Assembly (NCBI GenBank): GCA_043497085.1
Contig: JBIEKI010000001.1
Reading direction: 5' to 3' (one strand)
DNA from: Thalassobacillus sp043497085
GTDB taxonomy: Bacteria; Bacillota; Bacilli; Bacillales; Halobacillaceae
Length of the DNA: 64,000 bases
Under the pieces are notes generated by a model. It saw only the letters and a program-made list of their open reading frames with translations. It did no database searches and had not been told where the DNA came from. Numbering within the stretch: the stretch's first letter is position 1; the number at the start of each line of letters is the position of its first letter. Position numbers and translations under genes: made by a program. Below, in pieces: positions 1 to 8,187 of this stretch.

Positions 1-1539
1 AATGATCTGGCATTTCCATTTTTAAATGCCATTGGTTTTTACTTATTCTTGACCGGAGGAATGATATTTTTCGCGGCGTTCTTCTTCAATGCTGCTCCAA
101 ATGCAGGGTGGACAGCCTATGCCCCTTTATCTACTTTTGAATTCACAGGTGGGCCGAATAATAATTATTATATCTTCGGTCTTCAGATCTCTGGTCTTGG
201 TACAATTTTCGCTGCCATCAATATGATTGTCACGATTTTACGCCTGAGGGCTCCAGGTCTGAAGTTGACACGGATGCCGCTATTTCCGTGGGCAAGTCTG
301 ATTACGTCATTTCTTATTCTTGTTGCGTTTCCGGTATTGGCAATTGCTTTGTTGCTGTTGCAATTCGATCGACTCTATGGAGCGACCTTCTTTGTTGGCG
401 AGCTTGGGCATCCTGTATACTGGCAGCATTTATTTTGGATTTTCGGTCATCCTGAGGTTTATATTCTCGCGCTTCCGGCTTTTGGTATTTTTTCTGATAT
501 TATATCTGCTTTTTCCAGGAAAAATGTCTTCGGATACACCTCGATGGTCATCGCATTAGCTTTGATAGGTATGCTGGGATTCATGGTATGGGCCCATCAT
601 ATGTTTACTGTCGGATTAGGACCATTTGCTAACACGTTCTTTGCCATTACCACGATGATGATCGCCGTACCGACAGGGATAAAAGTGTTCAATTGGCTTT
701 TTACCATGAGGAGAGGGGTCATTCGCATCAAGACGCCGATGTTATTCGCGCTTGGATTCATTCCGACCTTCGTGATGGGCGGGGTAACGGGTGTGATGCT
801 TGCCTCAGCGGCTGCAGATATGCAGTATCATGATACTTATTTCGTTGTTGCCCACTTTCACTACGTCATTATAGGTTCCACTGTTTTAGGGGCGTTTGCA
901 GGACTGTATTACTGGTATCCGAAAATGACAGGAAAAATGCTGGATGAAAAGTTGGGGAAATGGCATTTTTGGCTTTTCCTGATCGGTTTCCACCTTACCT
1001 TTTTCCCGCAGCATCTGGCTGGTTTGAATGGAATGCCGCGTCGGGTCTATGACTACACCTGGGAAGATGGAGTATTTGTTTATAACTTCATCAGTACCAT
1101 TGGTGCCTTCATGATGGGGGCCAGTATGTTGTTTGTCATTTGGAATGTATATAAGACCCATCGTCCGAAAAAGGAAAATGTCGGTGCAGACCCGTGGGAT
1201 GGAAGAACATTGGAATGGTACGTTCCATCTCCGGTGCCTGAGCATCCCTTTGAAAAAATGCCGATTATTGATCGACGTGATGCCTTATGGTGGGCAAAGC
1301 AGGAGGGTAAGCCCCTTCCGGTGGCGGAACATCACCGTGCATCACCGGTTTCCGTCCGTACCGTACAGCCGCTTGTTCTATCAGCCGCCCTGACCATCAT
1401 GAGCTTTGGTTTCATATACGGGTGGCTCTGGATGCAGATTATAGGAGGAGCTGCGTCGTTAGGTTTCTTCGTGTTGCGGGCATTCAACGATGAGCGGACA
1501 GCTGTATACAGGAAGGAGGAGCAGGACAATGAGCAGTAA
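1..1539 (+). CDS. Heme-copper terminal oxidase subunit I (5' truncated by the window)
   Basis: Catalytic subunit of an aa3-type respiratory oxidase that reduces O2 and pumps protons across the membrane. The reading frame is open from base 1, so the true start lies upstream. Visible landmarks are the CuB histidine and cross-linked tyrosine in the GHPEVYI motif, the VWAHHMF CuB pair, and the heme ligands in the HDTYFVVAHFHYV segment. After the core, a hydrophilic linker leads to two extra C-terminal membrane helices, as in Bacillus CtaD/QoxB. The loop sequences are not close to B. subtilis CtaD or QoxB as I remember them, so I leave the electron donor (cytochrome c or quinol) open. It overlaps the subunit III gene by 11 bp. 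Confidence 0.95.
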   Translation, partial: NDLAFPFLNAIGFYLFLTGGMIFFAAFFFNAAPNAGWTAYAPLSTFEFTGGPNNNYYIFGLQISGLGTIFAAINMIVTILRLRAPGLKLTRMPLFPWASLITSFLILVAFPVLAIALLLLQFDRLYGATFFVGELGHPVYWQHLFWIFGHPEVYILALPAFGIFSDIISAFSRKNVFGYTSMVIALALIGMLGFMVWAHHMFTVGLGPFANTFFAITTMMIAVPTGIKVFNWLFTMRRGVIRIKTPMLFALGFIPTFVMGGVTGVMLASAAADMQYHDTYFVVAHFHYVIIGSTVLGAFAGLYYWYPKMTGKMLDEKLGKWHFWLFLIGFHLTFFPQHLAGLNGMPRRVYDYTWEDGVFVYNFISTIGAFMMGASMLFVIWNVYKTHRPKKENVGADPWDGRTLEWYVPSPVPEHPFEKMPIIDRRDALWWAKQEGKPLPVAEHHRASPVSVRTVQPLVLSAALTIMSFGFIYGWLWMQIIGGAASLGFFVLRAFNDERTAVYRKEEQDNEQ

Positions 1540-2104
1540 AACAATGTCCAGGGATTTGTTTGGCGATAAGCGGATGGGCTTTTTCATCTACTTATTTGTC
1601 GAAGCGGTCATGTTCGCAACTTTATTTGCTACCTATATCATTTATACTCCTGCAGAACAGGGGCCCCACCCAAGCGAACTATTCGAAATGAAAACAGTTG
1701 TCTTGTCTTCGATCTTTCTTCTTTCCAGCAGCGGAACATTAATGATTGCCGAGAAGGGATTGGAAAGACGTAATGCCAAATTGATTATGACTGGGTTATT
1801 GATCACCTTTACTTTTGGGGCCATATTTATGTACTTTGAAACTCATGAATTTTATAAATTCGTTTCAGAGGGGCATACCGTGGCTACCAACAACTTTCTA
1901 TCTTCCTATTTTGTCCTGGTCGGTCTTCACGCTTCCCACGTATTATTTGGTTTGGGCTGGATGATTGTCCTATTGATTCAACGGAAACTGCTTCCGTATA
2001 CCTTGTTTGAGGAAAAACACAGGATATTCAACTATTACTGGCACTTTGTTGATATTATTTGGGTGCTGATTCTGATTATCGTATACGCTCCTTACTTGTT
2101 CTGA
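1529..2104 (+). CDS. Heme-copper oxidase subunit III
   Basis: A 191-residue membrane protein with about five helices, matching the cytochrome c/quinol oxidase subunit III family. The HASHVLFG and YWHFVDIIWVLI segments are typical family signatures. I chose ATG 1529 because a strong GGAAGGAGGA lies 8 bases upstream; it overlaps the end of subunit I, so the two are translationally coupled. A terminator follows the stop directly and there is no small subunit IV gene (ctaF/qoxD) after it, unlike the cta and qox operons of B. subtilis. Confidence 0.93.
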   Translation: MSSKTMSRDLFGDKRMGFFIYLFVEAVMFATLFATYIIYTPAEQGPHPSELFEMKTVVLSSIFLLSSSGTLMIAEKGLERRNAKLIMTGLLITFTFGAIFMYFETHEFYKFVSEGHTVATNNFLSSYFVLVGLHASHVLFGLGWMIVLLIQRKLLPYTLFEEKHRIFNYYWHFVDIIWVLILIIVYAPYLF

Positions 2105-2110
2105 CAGCAA

Positions 2111-2144
2111 TAAGCCCGAAGCCGCATTAGAGCTTCGGGCTTTT
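2111..2144 (+). terminator. Rho-independent terminator of the oxidase operon
   Basis: AGCCCGAAGC pairs with GCTTCGGGCT around a short loop and is followed by TTTT. It closes the subunit I-III operon 7 bases after the stop codon. Confidence 0.9.
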
Positions 2145-2168
2145 CAGGTCTCGCTTTTTCTGAATAGC

Positions 2169-2813
2169 TCTGTTAAATCTCATTGTTGATTTTACAGTTA
2201 AAGCTCCCAATTGCTGAAGACTCAGTTTCGAGATAGTGGGGTCCGTTACCATTAGAGTAATGGGATGGTCCGGGAAACAACTCGCTTTCCTGCGGGGGAC
2301 CTGGCAAGCTTCCTCGGGCTAAAAGCCCTGCGGGGTCTCGCCTAGCCCCTTCTCCCGCGGGAGTCTCGCCGTTTCCCTTCCCATCCAGCCAGTATTGTAA
2401 TAAACGGACCCTCCAAAAAGAGAAGAATGTAGCTGAGACCTTCATCCTTAGGTTTTTACCAAGAATGTAAAGGCACCAAAGTCTTCAATCATAGGGCGGT
2501 TTTCGTAGGGGTGATTTCGAGAACTTCCCATAGCTAGGGGCGTAGGGAAACGGTGAGACTCCTCGAAAATGCTACGCATTTCCTTCGTGCGTGGGTTAAG
2601 TCAGGATGAAAATTCAAAGTCCTGTGGGAGCTGAGTGATAGGTGAGGCCCCGCAAGGCGAAGCCTGAGGAGACTCAGCACACGCCCACGGAAAGCGAACC
2701 GTTTCCCGGAGCCCCTAAACTCCAACAATATCTCGAAATCAAGTCTTCGACTTTACGGCCTTATTGTTGAAGAAGCCTCTTATGGAAAACTAACAAAAGC
2801 GTTTAACAGAACC
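2169..2813. repeat. Composite palindromic intergenic repeat, copy 1
   Basis: This fills the gap between the oxidase operon and ywaF and shows no credible gene. Outer ends TCTGTTAAA (2169) and TTTAACAGA (2802) are inverted, as are the inner ends TTTCGAGATA (2226) and TATCTCGAAA (about 2729). Between them lie module A (about 2268-2390) and module B (about 2535-2715), which are inverted homologues of each other. Module B closes with AGGGGC-gta-GGGAAACGGT against ACCGTTTCCC-gga-GCCCCT. Relative to copy 2, module B carries an extra segment of about 58 bp (about 2564-2622) flanked by TCCT. Matching copies lie at 15766, 21246, 51480 and 60216. Confidence 0.85.
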
Positions 2814-2839
2814 TTCTGAATTAATATTCCCGCGCATCG

Positions 2840-3571
2840 TTATTGAGAGGACGGGGGTCTTTGTCTGGTGAAAAGTTGATAGATAAAATAAAGCAGCCAG
2901 AAGGAAGCAAGAGTGATAAGGCCGAGGTTGATGTAATACCAGAAACCATCGCCTAATAAATCAAGCGGTGTTCCCTTTCCTGGCGTCCTGGATAAATATA
3001 AATAATTAGATCCAATAGCTTGATTGACGAAGCCCATCAGGATGGCATAAAACACCAGGAACCCGTAGGCTTTCATGGTAGTTTTCCAGGTGATGGTCAC
3101 TGGGTGTACCAGTGCCAGTAGCACCCCAGACCAGGAGATCGCCATATGATGGAGGAAGAATTTCCAGTAACGGTAGTGCTGGTAGTCATGAGGGAGGTCT
3201 GGCGTCACTAAAGCCATCAGGGCAGGGATGACGGCAATGAAATAAGTGATTTTTATCAACGTATGATTCTGTTTCCAAATGGCAGCTGCAGCAATTATGG
3301 ATGCAATGCCGCACAGATGTAACGGTAGATAATCTTTGCTGCTCCACACGCCGTTAACTATGGCCCAGGTCTGGTAAGAGACCTCGGAAATAATCAGGAG
3401 ACCGAATAGAAACCAGCGTAACAATTGATAGCCAGTCTGATCTTTTTGAAGCTTTTTATTTCCAACAAGTATCAATGCCAGACCTGTCAAATAGATGATC
3501 AGCATGATGATATGGCTGCCGCCGAACATGTCGAAAGGTTGGTCGATACCACTACCGAACCATTGTTTCAT
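2840..3571 (-). CDS. ywaF: YwaF-type TIGR02206 integral membrane protein
   Basis: A 243-residue protein with about seven hydrophobic helices, resembling the TIGR02206 (TP0381-like) membrane family to which B. subtilis YwaF belongs. The N-terminal GGSHIIMLI and the LPLHLCG segment in the middle fit that family. The biochemical role is not known. It is transcribed away from the small gene at 3641, and the repeat lies beyond its 3' end. Confidence 0.8.
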   Translation of the reverse strand: MKQWFGSGIDQPFDMFGGSHIIMLIIYLTGLALILVGNKKLQKDQTGYQLLRWFLFGLLIISEVSYQTWAIVNGVWSSKDYLPLHLCGIASIIAAAAIWKQNHTLIKITYFIAVIPALMALVTPDLPHDYQHYRYWKFFLHHMAISWSGVLLALVHPVTITWKTTMKAYGFLVFYAILMGFVNQAIGSNYLYLSRTPGKGTPLDLLGDGFWYYINLGLITLASFWLLYFIYQLFTRQRPPSSQ

Positions 3572-3640
3572 ACACCATCATCCTATTTTCCTTTATTTAT
3601 TCTGTGCTATTATTCTATCATAGCTATATCGGAGGGAGAT

Positions 3641-3856
3641 ATGATGAGGAAAATCAATTGTTTCCGGTGTGAGTACTTCTTCACAACCTGGAATCCTCAG
3701 TTTCCAAGAGGATGTCGGGCCTATGGATTCAAAACAAGAGAAATGCCATCCATACTGGTGAAAAAAACGACAGGAACGGAATGTTTACAATACAAGCCCA
3801 AAGCTCCTGCTTCTAAGTACGGGAATCAGAGCAAAGGGTTTAGCGCTAAAGCATGA
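3641..3856 (+). CDS. Small four-cysteine protein, uncharacterised family
   Basis: A 71-residue protein preceded by GGAGGG; ATG 3641 or the adjacent in-frame ATG 3644 could be used. It has CFRC near the N-terminus, then PRGCRAYGFK and a late Cys in TECLQYKPK, an arrangement that suggests a small metal-binding fold. Homologues in bacilli are often labelled uracil-DNA glycosylase, but at this length it cannot be a complete classical glycosylase, and I would not transfer that function. It is monocistronic by spacing. Confidence 0.7.
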   Translation: MMRKINCFRCEYFFTTWNPQFPRGCRAYGFKTREMPSILVKKTTGTECLQYKPKAPASKYGNQSKGFSAKA

Positions 3857-3966
3857 ATATCATACTGTAAATAAAATGAAATTTCAGAATATAGGTCGTC
3901 GTATCTATGAATATATGATATGCTATGGCATATTTACAAACAATAGAGTGAGGGAGTTGAAGATTA

Positions 3967-5310
3967 TTGGCTAGGGAGAAATGGGCCTCCAAGCTCGGCT
4001 TTATGCTGGCTGCGATGGGGTCTGCTGTTGGCCTCGGTAACATTTGGCGTTTTTCTTATGTTGCAGGCGAAAGTGGCGGGGGCGCCTTTTTGATATTGTA
4101 TTTATTTTTCGTCCTCGTAATTGGGGTTCCACTGTTATTAACCGAAGTAAGTATCGGAAGGAAAGCGCAAAGCGATGTCATTGGTTCATTTGCGAAATTG
4201 TCTCCTGGTACTCCATGGTTCCTTTCCGGTTTCTTCGGGGTATTGGCATCATTTTTAATTTTAAGCTTTTACAGCGTTGTAGCTGGATGGTCGATGTATT
4301 ATTTATGGAAATATATTACCGGTGATTTCTTTGCGGCACCTGAAGGCGGTTATGAAGCAGCGTTTGGCGGCTTCACAGCTCATGCCTGGCAGCCTCTTTT
4401 CTGGCATGCTCTTTTCATGATACTGACGATTTCCATCGTTTATATCGGTGTTAAAAAAGGAATCGAAGCGGCCAATAAAATTTTCATGCCTACACTGGCT
4501 ATCATTTTGATTGGATTGGCAATATACAGTGTCTCACTTGATGGAGCGATGGAAGGGCTGAAATTTCTTTTCCAACCGGATTGGTCAGCGTTGAGTAACC
4601 CATCGGTATATTTAGCTGCCATGGGGCAGGCATTCTTTTCCTTAAGTCTGGGAATGGGTGCCATGCTTACGTATGGAAGCTACTTGTCGAAGGAGAACAA
4701 GCTGCCGAGTGCTACGCTTGGTATCGGTTTGATGGACACCTTTTTTGCGATCATTTCCGGTATTGTGATTTTTCCGGCGGCTTTCGCTTTCGGTATCAGT
4801 CCTGGCTCCGGTCCGCCGTTGGTGTTCATCACGTTGCCTGGGATATTTGAGCAGATGCCAGTTGGCGGGATTGTCGGTCTCGTTTTCTTTTTTGCATTGA
4901 CACTGGCGTCTTTATCTTCGTCTGTATCTATTTTGGAAGTGCCGGTTGCTTACTTTATGAGGGTTTTCCATTGGAGTCGGAAAATGGCAAGTATCCTGAC
5001 GGGAGCTATCATGTTCGTACTTGGGTTGATCGTATCCTTAGGCTTCGGTATATGGTCCGGCTTCACGCCAATCGGGGACAGAAATATCCAAGGGTCGATG
5101 GATTTTATCGCCTCCAATATTCTGCTTCCACTCGGAGGTCTGACCATGGCGTTGTTTGTCGGATGGTATTTTAAGAAATCCACTGCATTGGACGCTACGG
5201 ATTTGACCGGTAATCCGATCGGTAACGTCTGGTACGGCATTATCAAGTATATCGCCCCGGTATTGATCATCTTGATTTTCTTAAACGCCGTGGGAATTCT
5301 GGGAATGTAA
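3967..5310 (+). CDS. Sodium-dependent transporter, neurotransmitter:sodium symporter (NSS) family
   Basis: A 447-residue, LeuT-fold transporter with 11-12 helices, expected to couple Na+ to uptake of an amino acid or related solute. The first helix carries the family signature GSAVGLGNIWRF, followed by SGGGAFLILY. The start is TTG 3967 with AGGGAG about 10 bases upstream. It resembles YocR/YhdH-type bacterial NSS proteins; the substrate cannot be read from sequence. The length is near the family minimum but complete. Confidence 0.92.
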   Translation: MAREKWASKLGFMLAAMGSAVGLGNIWRFSYVAGESGGGAFLILYLFFVLVIGVPLLLTEVSIGRKAQSDVIGSFAKLSPGTPWFLSGFFGVLASFLILSFYSVVAGWSMYYLWKYITGDFFAAPEGGYEAAFGGFTAHAWQPLFWHALFMILTISIVYIGVKKGIEAANKIFMPTLAIILIGLAIYSVSLDGAMEGLKFLFQPDWSALSNPSVYLAAMGQAFFSLSLGMGAMLTYGSYLSKENKLPSATLGIGLMDTFFAIISGIVIFPAAFAFGISPGSGPPLVFITLPGIFEQMPVGGIVGLVFFFALTLASLSSSVSILEVPVAYFMRVFHWSRKMASILTGAIMFVLGLIVSLGFGIWSGFTPIGDRNIQGSMDFIASNILLPLGGLTMALFVGWYFKKSTALDATDLTGNPIGNVWYGIIKYIAPVLIILIFLNAVGILGM

Positions 5311-5359
5311 TTTTATGTCTATCATTTTTGAGTTAGCACACAAAAGGGAGGATGTTGCA

Positions 5360-5779
5360 ATGGAAATCGAAGCATTGCAACAGCTTTCCTATCATCAAGA
5401 AGCGAGGTACGTGCATAGCCGCAAGCTACCGCCGTTGACGGAAACGTATCAGGATATCCGTAGGGCTGACGAGACATTTTTGGGTATATATAAAGAAAGA
5501 AGGCTAGTCGCGCTGGTCGCCTATCAACTCGAAGCAGGTGATTTCTGGATCACCCGTATGGCCGTACATCCAAGGTGGATGCGCCAGGGCTTTGGCAAGG
5601 AGCTTCTGGATAGAGTGCTGTTTTTGAACCCGACCAGCCGATGCTATGTGACGACTGGAGCAAAAAATGAACCGGCGATGCGATTTTATCAGAAGTATGG
5701 TTTCAAACAGCAGCAGGAGCTGGTGACAGAAGAAGGAATCAGGCTGGCTCTTCTTTATTATGAAAGCTCTGAGCATTGA
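5360..5779 (+). CDS. GNAT family N-acetyltransferase
   Basis: A 139-residue GCN5-related acetyltransferase. The acetyl-CoA pyrophosphate loop is visible as VHPRWMRQGFGKELL, followed by the family's late NEPAMRFYQKYGF segment. I chose ATG 5360 because GGGAGG sits 9 bases upstream, rather than the in-frame ATG at 5315. It closely follows the NSS transporter and may be cotranscribed with it. The acceptor substrate is unknown. Confidence 0.85.
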   Translation: MEIEALQQLSYHQEARYVHSRKLPPLTETYQDIRRADETFLGIYKERRLVALVAYQLEAGDFWITRMAVHPRWMRQGFGKELLDRVLFLNPTSRCYVTTGAKNEPAMRFYQKYGFKQQQELVTEEGIRLALLYYESSEH

Positions 5780-5897
5780 TGTTTTCAATAAAGAGAAGGA
5801 GAGTGGTGGCAGTACGCTTGTGAAGAGGCGTTAACTTATGTTCCATGTCTCAAAGGAACCCGGCAAGCCAGCTCTGATTTCCCTGTATCATCATAAA

Positions 5898-5935
5898 CAA
5901 GACCGTTCTTAATAGGGAGCGGTCTTGTTTTCTTT
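5898..5935 (+). terminator. Rho-independent terminator
   Basis: AAGACCG pairs with CGGTCTT around TTCTTAATAGGGAG and is followed by GTTTTCTTTTT. It ends the transporter-GNAT unit. The bases from 5780 to 5897 hold no gene that I can support. Confidence 0.8.
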
Positions 5936-6009
5936 TTCTAGTCTAGGATTGTATGGACGTGTTAAACTACATAGTGTGATATTTTCATAACCAAAAAGGA
6001 GTCATAATA

Positions 6010-6330
6010 ATGGCGATTTCAAATCAAGCAGTCCTGAAGAAGATGATGAATGAAATACAAGAAGCGATGCAAAAAAATAGTGAGACCTCTTCGGTTCGTG
6101 AGCATGTTCGGGCCATTCGTCTTTTATGTGACTTGATGTTAGATGAGCGTCCAGAGCAGTCAACTGGCAGTTCTGCTTATCCCGATCCTGCCGAGGTAGA
6201 TGAACCGACAACTGCAGAAATCAGAAAAATGATGGGAGATCTTCCGTCCTCCAGGCAGCAGACAGACCAACAGAAAAAGCAGACAATCGACCATGAAGAA
6301 GCAAATGGTGATTCTATATTTGATTTTTAA
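6010..6330 (+). CDS. ywdI: YwdI family protein (DUF5327)
   Basis: A 106-residue hydrophilic protein with a helical N-terminal half and a charged, low-complexity C-terminal half. Its immediate position before ywdK reproduces the B. subtilis ywdI-ywdK neighbourhood, and the N-terminal LKKMMNEIQEA/REHVRAIRLLCDL helices fit YwdI. AAAAGGAG precedes the ATG. No function is known. The stop is 12 bases before the ywdK start, so the pair is probably an operon. Confidence 0.8.
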   Translation: MAISNQAVLKKMMNEIQEAMQKNSETSSVREHVRAIRLLCDLMLDERPEQSTGSSAYPDPAEVDEPTTAEIRKMMGDLPSSRQQTDQQKKQTIDHEEANGDSIFDF

Positions 6331-6342
6331 GGAGAGAGAAAT

Positions 6343-6711
6343 ATGAAATTATTTTTATTATTGGCTGTCATCAACGGTTTTATTGCAGTAGCACTTGGGG
6401 CTTTCGGTGCCCATGGACTTGAAGGCCGAATTTCGGAAAAAGCATTGAAAACATGGGAAAAAGCAGTGACTTATCAAATGTTCCATACCGGTGCTTTGCT
6501 TGCTGTCGGATTATTGCTGATGAAAGCTCAATCAAGTCTATTAACAGGGGCAGGATGGATGTTTTTTATCGGAATCCTGCTATTTTCCGGCAGCTTGTAT
6601 ATCTATGCCCCGTCCGGAATCAAAGCATTGGCTATGATTACTCCGTTCGGCGGGCTGACGTTTTTGATCGGCTGGATACTGTTAGGGATAGCGGTAACAA
6701 AAATCATCTGA
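6343..6711 (+). CDS. ywdK: DUF423 small membrane protein YwdK
   Basis: A 122-residue protein with four predicted membrane helices. The N-terminal segment with GAFGAHGL is the DUF423 hallmark, and the length matches the family. GGAGAG precedes the ATG. DUF423 proteins have no established function. Its stop abuts the stop of the convergent gene at 6712. Confidence 0.9.
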   Translation: MKLFLLLAVINGFIAVALGAFGAHGLEGRISEKALKTWEKAVTYQMFHTGALLAVGLLLMKAQSSLLTGAGWMFFIGILLFSGSLYIYAPSGIKALAMITPFGGLTFLIGWILLGIAVTKII

Positions 6712-6966
6712 TTAAAAAAAAAGGAAAGTAGAGAAAACGGCTATCAATAGGGCGCGGAGGACCTGGGAAATGAAATGGAAAGTATTCCGTTTTTGCAGTT
6801 CTACCATCCCTTCGAACATGAAGCTCAAAGCTAGCAAATAAAACATGACTAATACCGTCCAGGAGAAAGCTTGCTGTGCGAGTGCGACAATAGCAAGAAC
6901 AAGTGCCAGAATCATGCTCAACACTTGAAGGCGCTGCAGTTTTTCATATGGGTGTTTCACTGGCAT
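6712..6966 (-). CDS. Small hydrophobic membrane protein, unrecognised
   Basis: An 84-residue protein with a short basic N-terminus and two or three hydrophobic helices (about residues 15-30, 35-52 and 66-84). I do not recognise a family. It lies on the strand opposite ywdK with stops touching, and directly downstream of the gerQ terminator. The length and clean membrane pattern support a real gene. Confidence 0.6.
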   Translation of the reverse strand: MPVKHPYEKLQRLQVLSMILALVLAIVALAQQAFSWTVLVMFYLLALSFMFEGMVELQKRNTFHFISQVLRALLIAVFSTFLFF

Positions 6967-6987
6967 GTCACCACCTTGGATAAAGTA

Positions 6988-7020
6988 AAGCCACGCGCAA
7001 ATAAGCGGCGTGGCTTTTTC
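6988..7020. terminator. Stem-loop terminator between gerQ and the small membrane gene
   Basis: AAAGCCACGC pairs with GCGTGGCTTT. The T-run is better on the + strand, but the position fits termination of cwlJ-gerQ on the - strand, so it may act in both directions. Confidence 0.7.
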
Positions 7021-7064
7021 TCTGCTTAAGAATTGGTTAATAACAAGACGATAATGACAAAACG

Positions 7065-7616
7065 TTACCTTGGCGTGTAGTTCGCTAATTGGCCTCCTGT
7101 GTTGTCGAAGGGATAGCTGTATTCGATTTCTTCATCAAATGTAATGTAATCAAGATAAATCATTAATAATAAGTACCGTTTTCCTGATTGAGGATCACTT
7201 AAAATAATGTGGTCTCTGCCTGCTGCTTCGATAATCCCTTTGAAAATCTTTGCATTCCAGTTTTCGTTGTTTTCAAAAGTCATATAAACGGTGGCTTCTT
7301 TTCCTCGATTCAAACGCAAAATATTCTCAATGTATGATTCTTCCACCGGGAGCATGCCTCCCTGTCCCTGGGTACCTCCTTGGGTGCCTCCTGGCATTCC
7401 CCCTTGCATCATTCCAGGCATTCCCATCGATTGCTGATAGGTCCCCATCATTCCCATCCCCTGAGGCGGGGCAGTTTGCCGGGCGGATGGATAATACCCT
7501 GATGGAGCCTGTGCTGCATAAGCAGGATAATAATATTGATAGGGGTTGGCTGGATAATATGGCTGGTTCTGCTTAGGCTGGGTGGAACCTTGGTTTTCCT
7601 TATTGTTTTGTGACAA
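7065..7616 (-). CDS. gerQ: Spore coat/germination protein GerQ
   Basis: GerQ sits in the inner spore coat, is cross-linked by the transglutaminase Tgl, and is needed for CwlJ function during Ca-DPA germination. The first half is a Pro/Gln/Tyr/Gly/Met-rich low-complexity region with repeated NPYQYYYP- and GGMPGG-like segments. The second half is the conserved domain starting at EESYIENILRLNRGKEA. I prefer TTG 7616 as start, 8 bases after AAGGAG, because the in-frame GTG at 7625 overlaps that ribosome binding site. It lies directly downstream of cwlJ. Confidence 0.92.
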   Translation of the reverse strand: MSQNNKENQGSTQPKQNQPYYPANPYQYYYPAYAAQAPSGYYPSARQTAPPQGMGMMGTYQQSMGMPGMMQGGMPGGTQGGTQGQGGMLPVEESYIENILRLNRGKEATVYMTFENNENWNAKIFKGIIEAAGRDHIILSDPQSGKRYLLLMIYLDYITFDEEIEYSYPFDNTGGQLANYTPR

Positions 7617-7637
7617 TACACTCACTCCTTTTTTGCG

Positions 7638-8060
7638 TTAATAAACTCGTGGGCACTCGCTTTGTAATGGAGAATAGAAGCAGTGCGATTTGAACCGTCC
7701 TGAATTCCATTGACCAAACCATTGGGCAGGACAGCTTCCTTCAGGCATGAAGAACCAGAGGGAATTGGTTGCTGGATGAAACCGTTCTCCTTTAATCGTC
7801 CTTCTGGCCAGACGAATGTCTTTATCTCGGGCACGCTGGTAGAAGTAGCCTTTTTGCGTAGCTTCGAATCCCCCGGGACTCTGAAAAACCATGTCTTCAA
7901 TTGAATTGATTGCTTTGAAATCTATGCAATTACCACGTACACGGTTCACTCCTGTATTCCCTACCATCAGCATTCCCAATTGTCCGTCACCTTCTGCTTC
8001 AGCGCGCATCAGTCGTGCTAATAACTTCACACCTTTTTCTGTGGAAGGGATTACCGCCAT
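7638..8060 (-). CDS. cwlJ: Spore cortex-lytic/germination hydrolase CwlJ
   Basis: A 140-residue SleB/CwlJ-type (Hydrolase_2) cell wall hydrolase that degrades cortex peptidoglycan during germination. The predicted catalytic glutamate lies in LMRAEAEG near the N-terminus; the GYFYQRARD and CPAQWF/FKSHCFY segments match CwlJ. I chose the ATG at 8060 (MAVIPST) because GGGGTGAAAAG precedes it and B. subtilis CwlJ begins the same way. It forms an operon with gerQ, 21 bases apart. Confidence 0.95.
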   Translation of the reverse strand: MAVIPSTEKGVKLLARLMRAEAEGDGQLGMLMVGNTGVNRVRGNCIDFKAINSIEDMVFQSPGGFEATQKGYFYQRARDKDIRLARRTIKGERFHPATNSLWFFMPEGSCPAQWFGQWNSGRFKSHCFYSPLQSECPRVY

Positions 8061-8102
8061 CTTTTCACCCCGCTTCAATTCCACAAGATGAGCTTCTCTG
8101 TA

Positions 8103-8132
8103 AATGTATATGTACGGGGTCCCACATTATGA
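8103..8132 (-). promoter_or_regulatory. Candidate sigma-E type promoter for cwlJ-gerQ
   Basis: On the minus strand TCATAAT is followed after 15 bases by TATACATT, resembling the sigma-E -35 (ATA core) and -10 (ATACAnT) elements. It lies about 40 bases upstream of cwlJ. Sigma-E control of cwlJ and gerQ is known in B. subtilis; here it is inferred from motif resemblance only. Confidence 0.45.
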
Positions 8133-8171
8133 AAAATAAAAAGCGCTGCCCCTGTATGGGTGGCAGCGCTG
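8133..8171 (-). terminator. Terminator of hemQ
   Basis: On the minus strand AGCGCTGCC pairs with GGCAGCGCT and is followed by TTTTTATTTTT, 17 bases after the hemQ stop. Confidence 0.85.
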
Positions 8172-8187
8172 TTCAGGTATAGTTTAT

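Noticed and set aside
2173..2728. Minus-strand open frames of 90 and 64 codons in repeat copy 1
   Set aside because: They are translations of the palindromic repeat (GETPAG, LPGPPQ style peptides), have no ribosome binding site, and recur in other copies in different frames.
5780..5897. Possible riboswitch upstream of ywdI
   Set aside because: The GC-rich stretch with GGAACCCGGCAAGCC does not fit a riboswitch consensus known to me, and a terminator separates it from ywdI.
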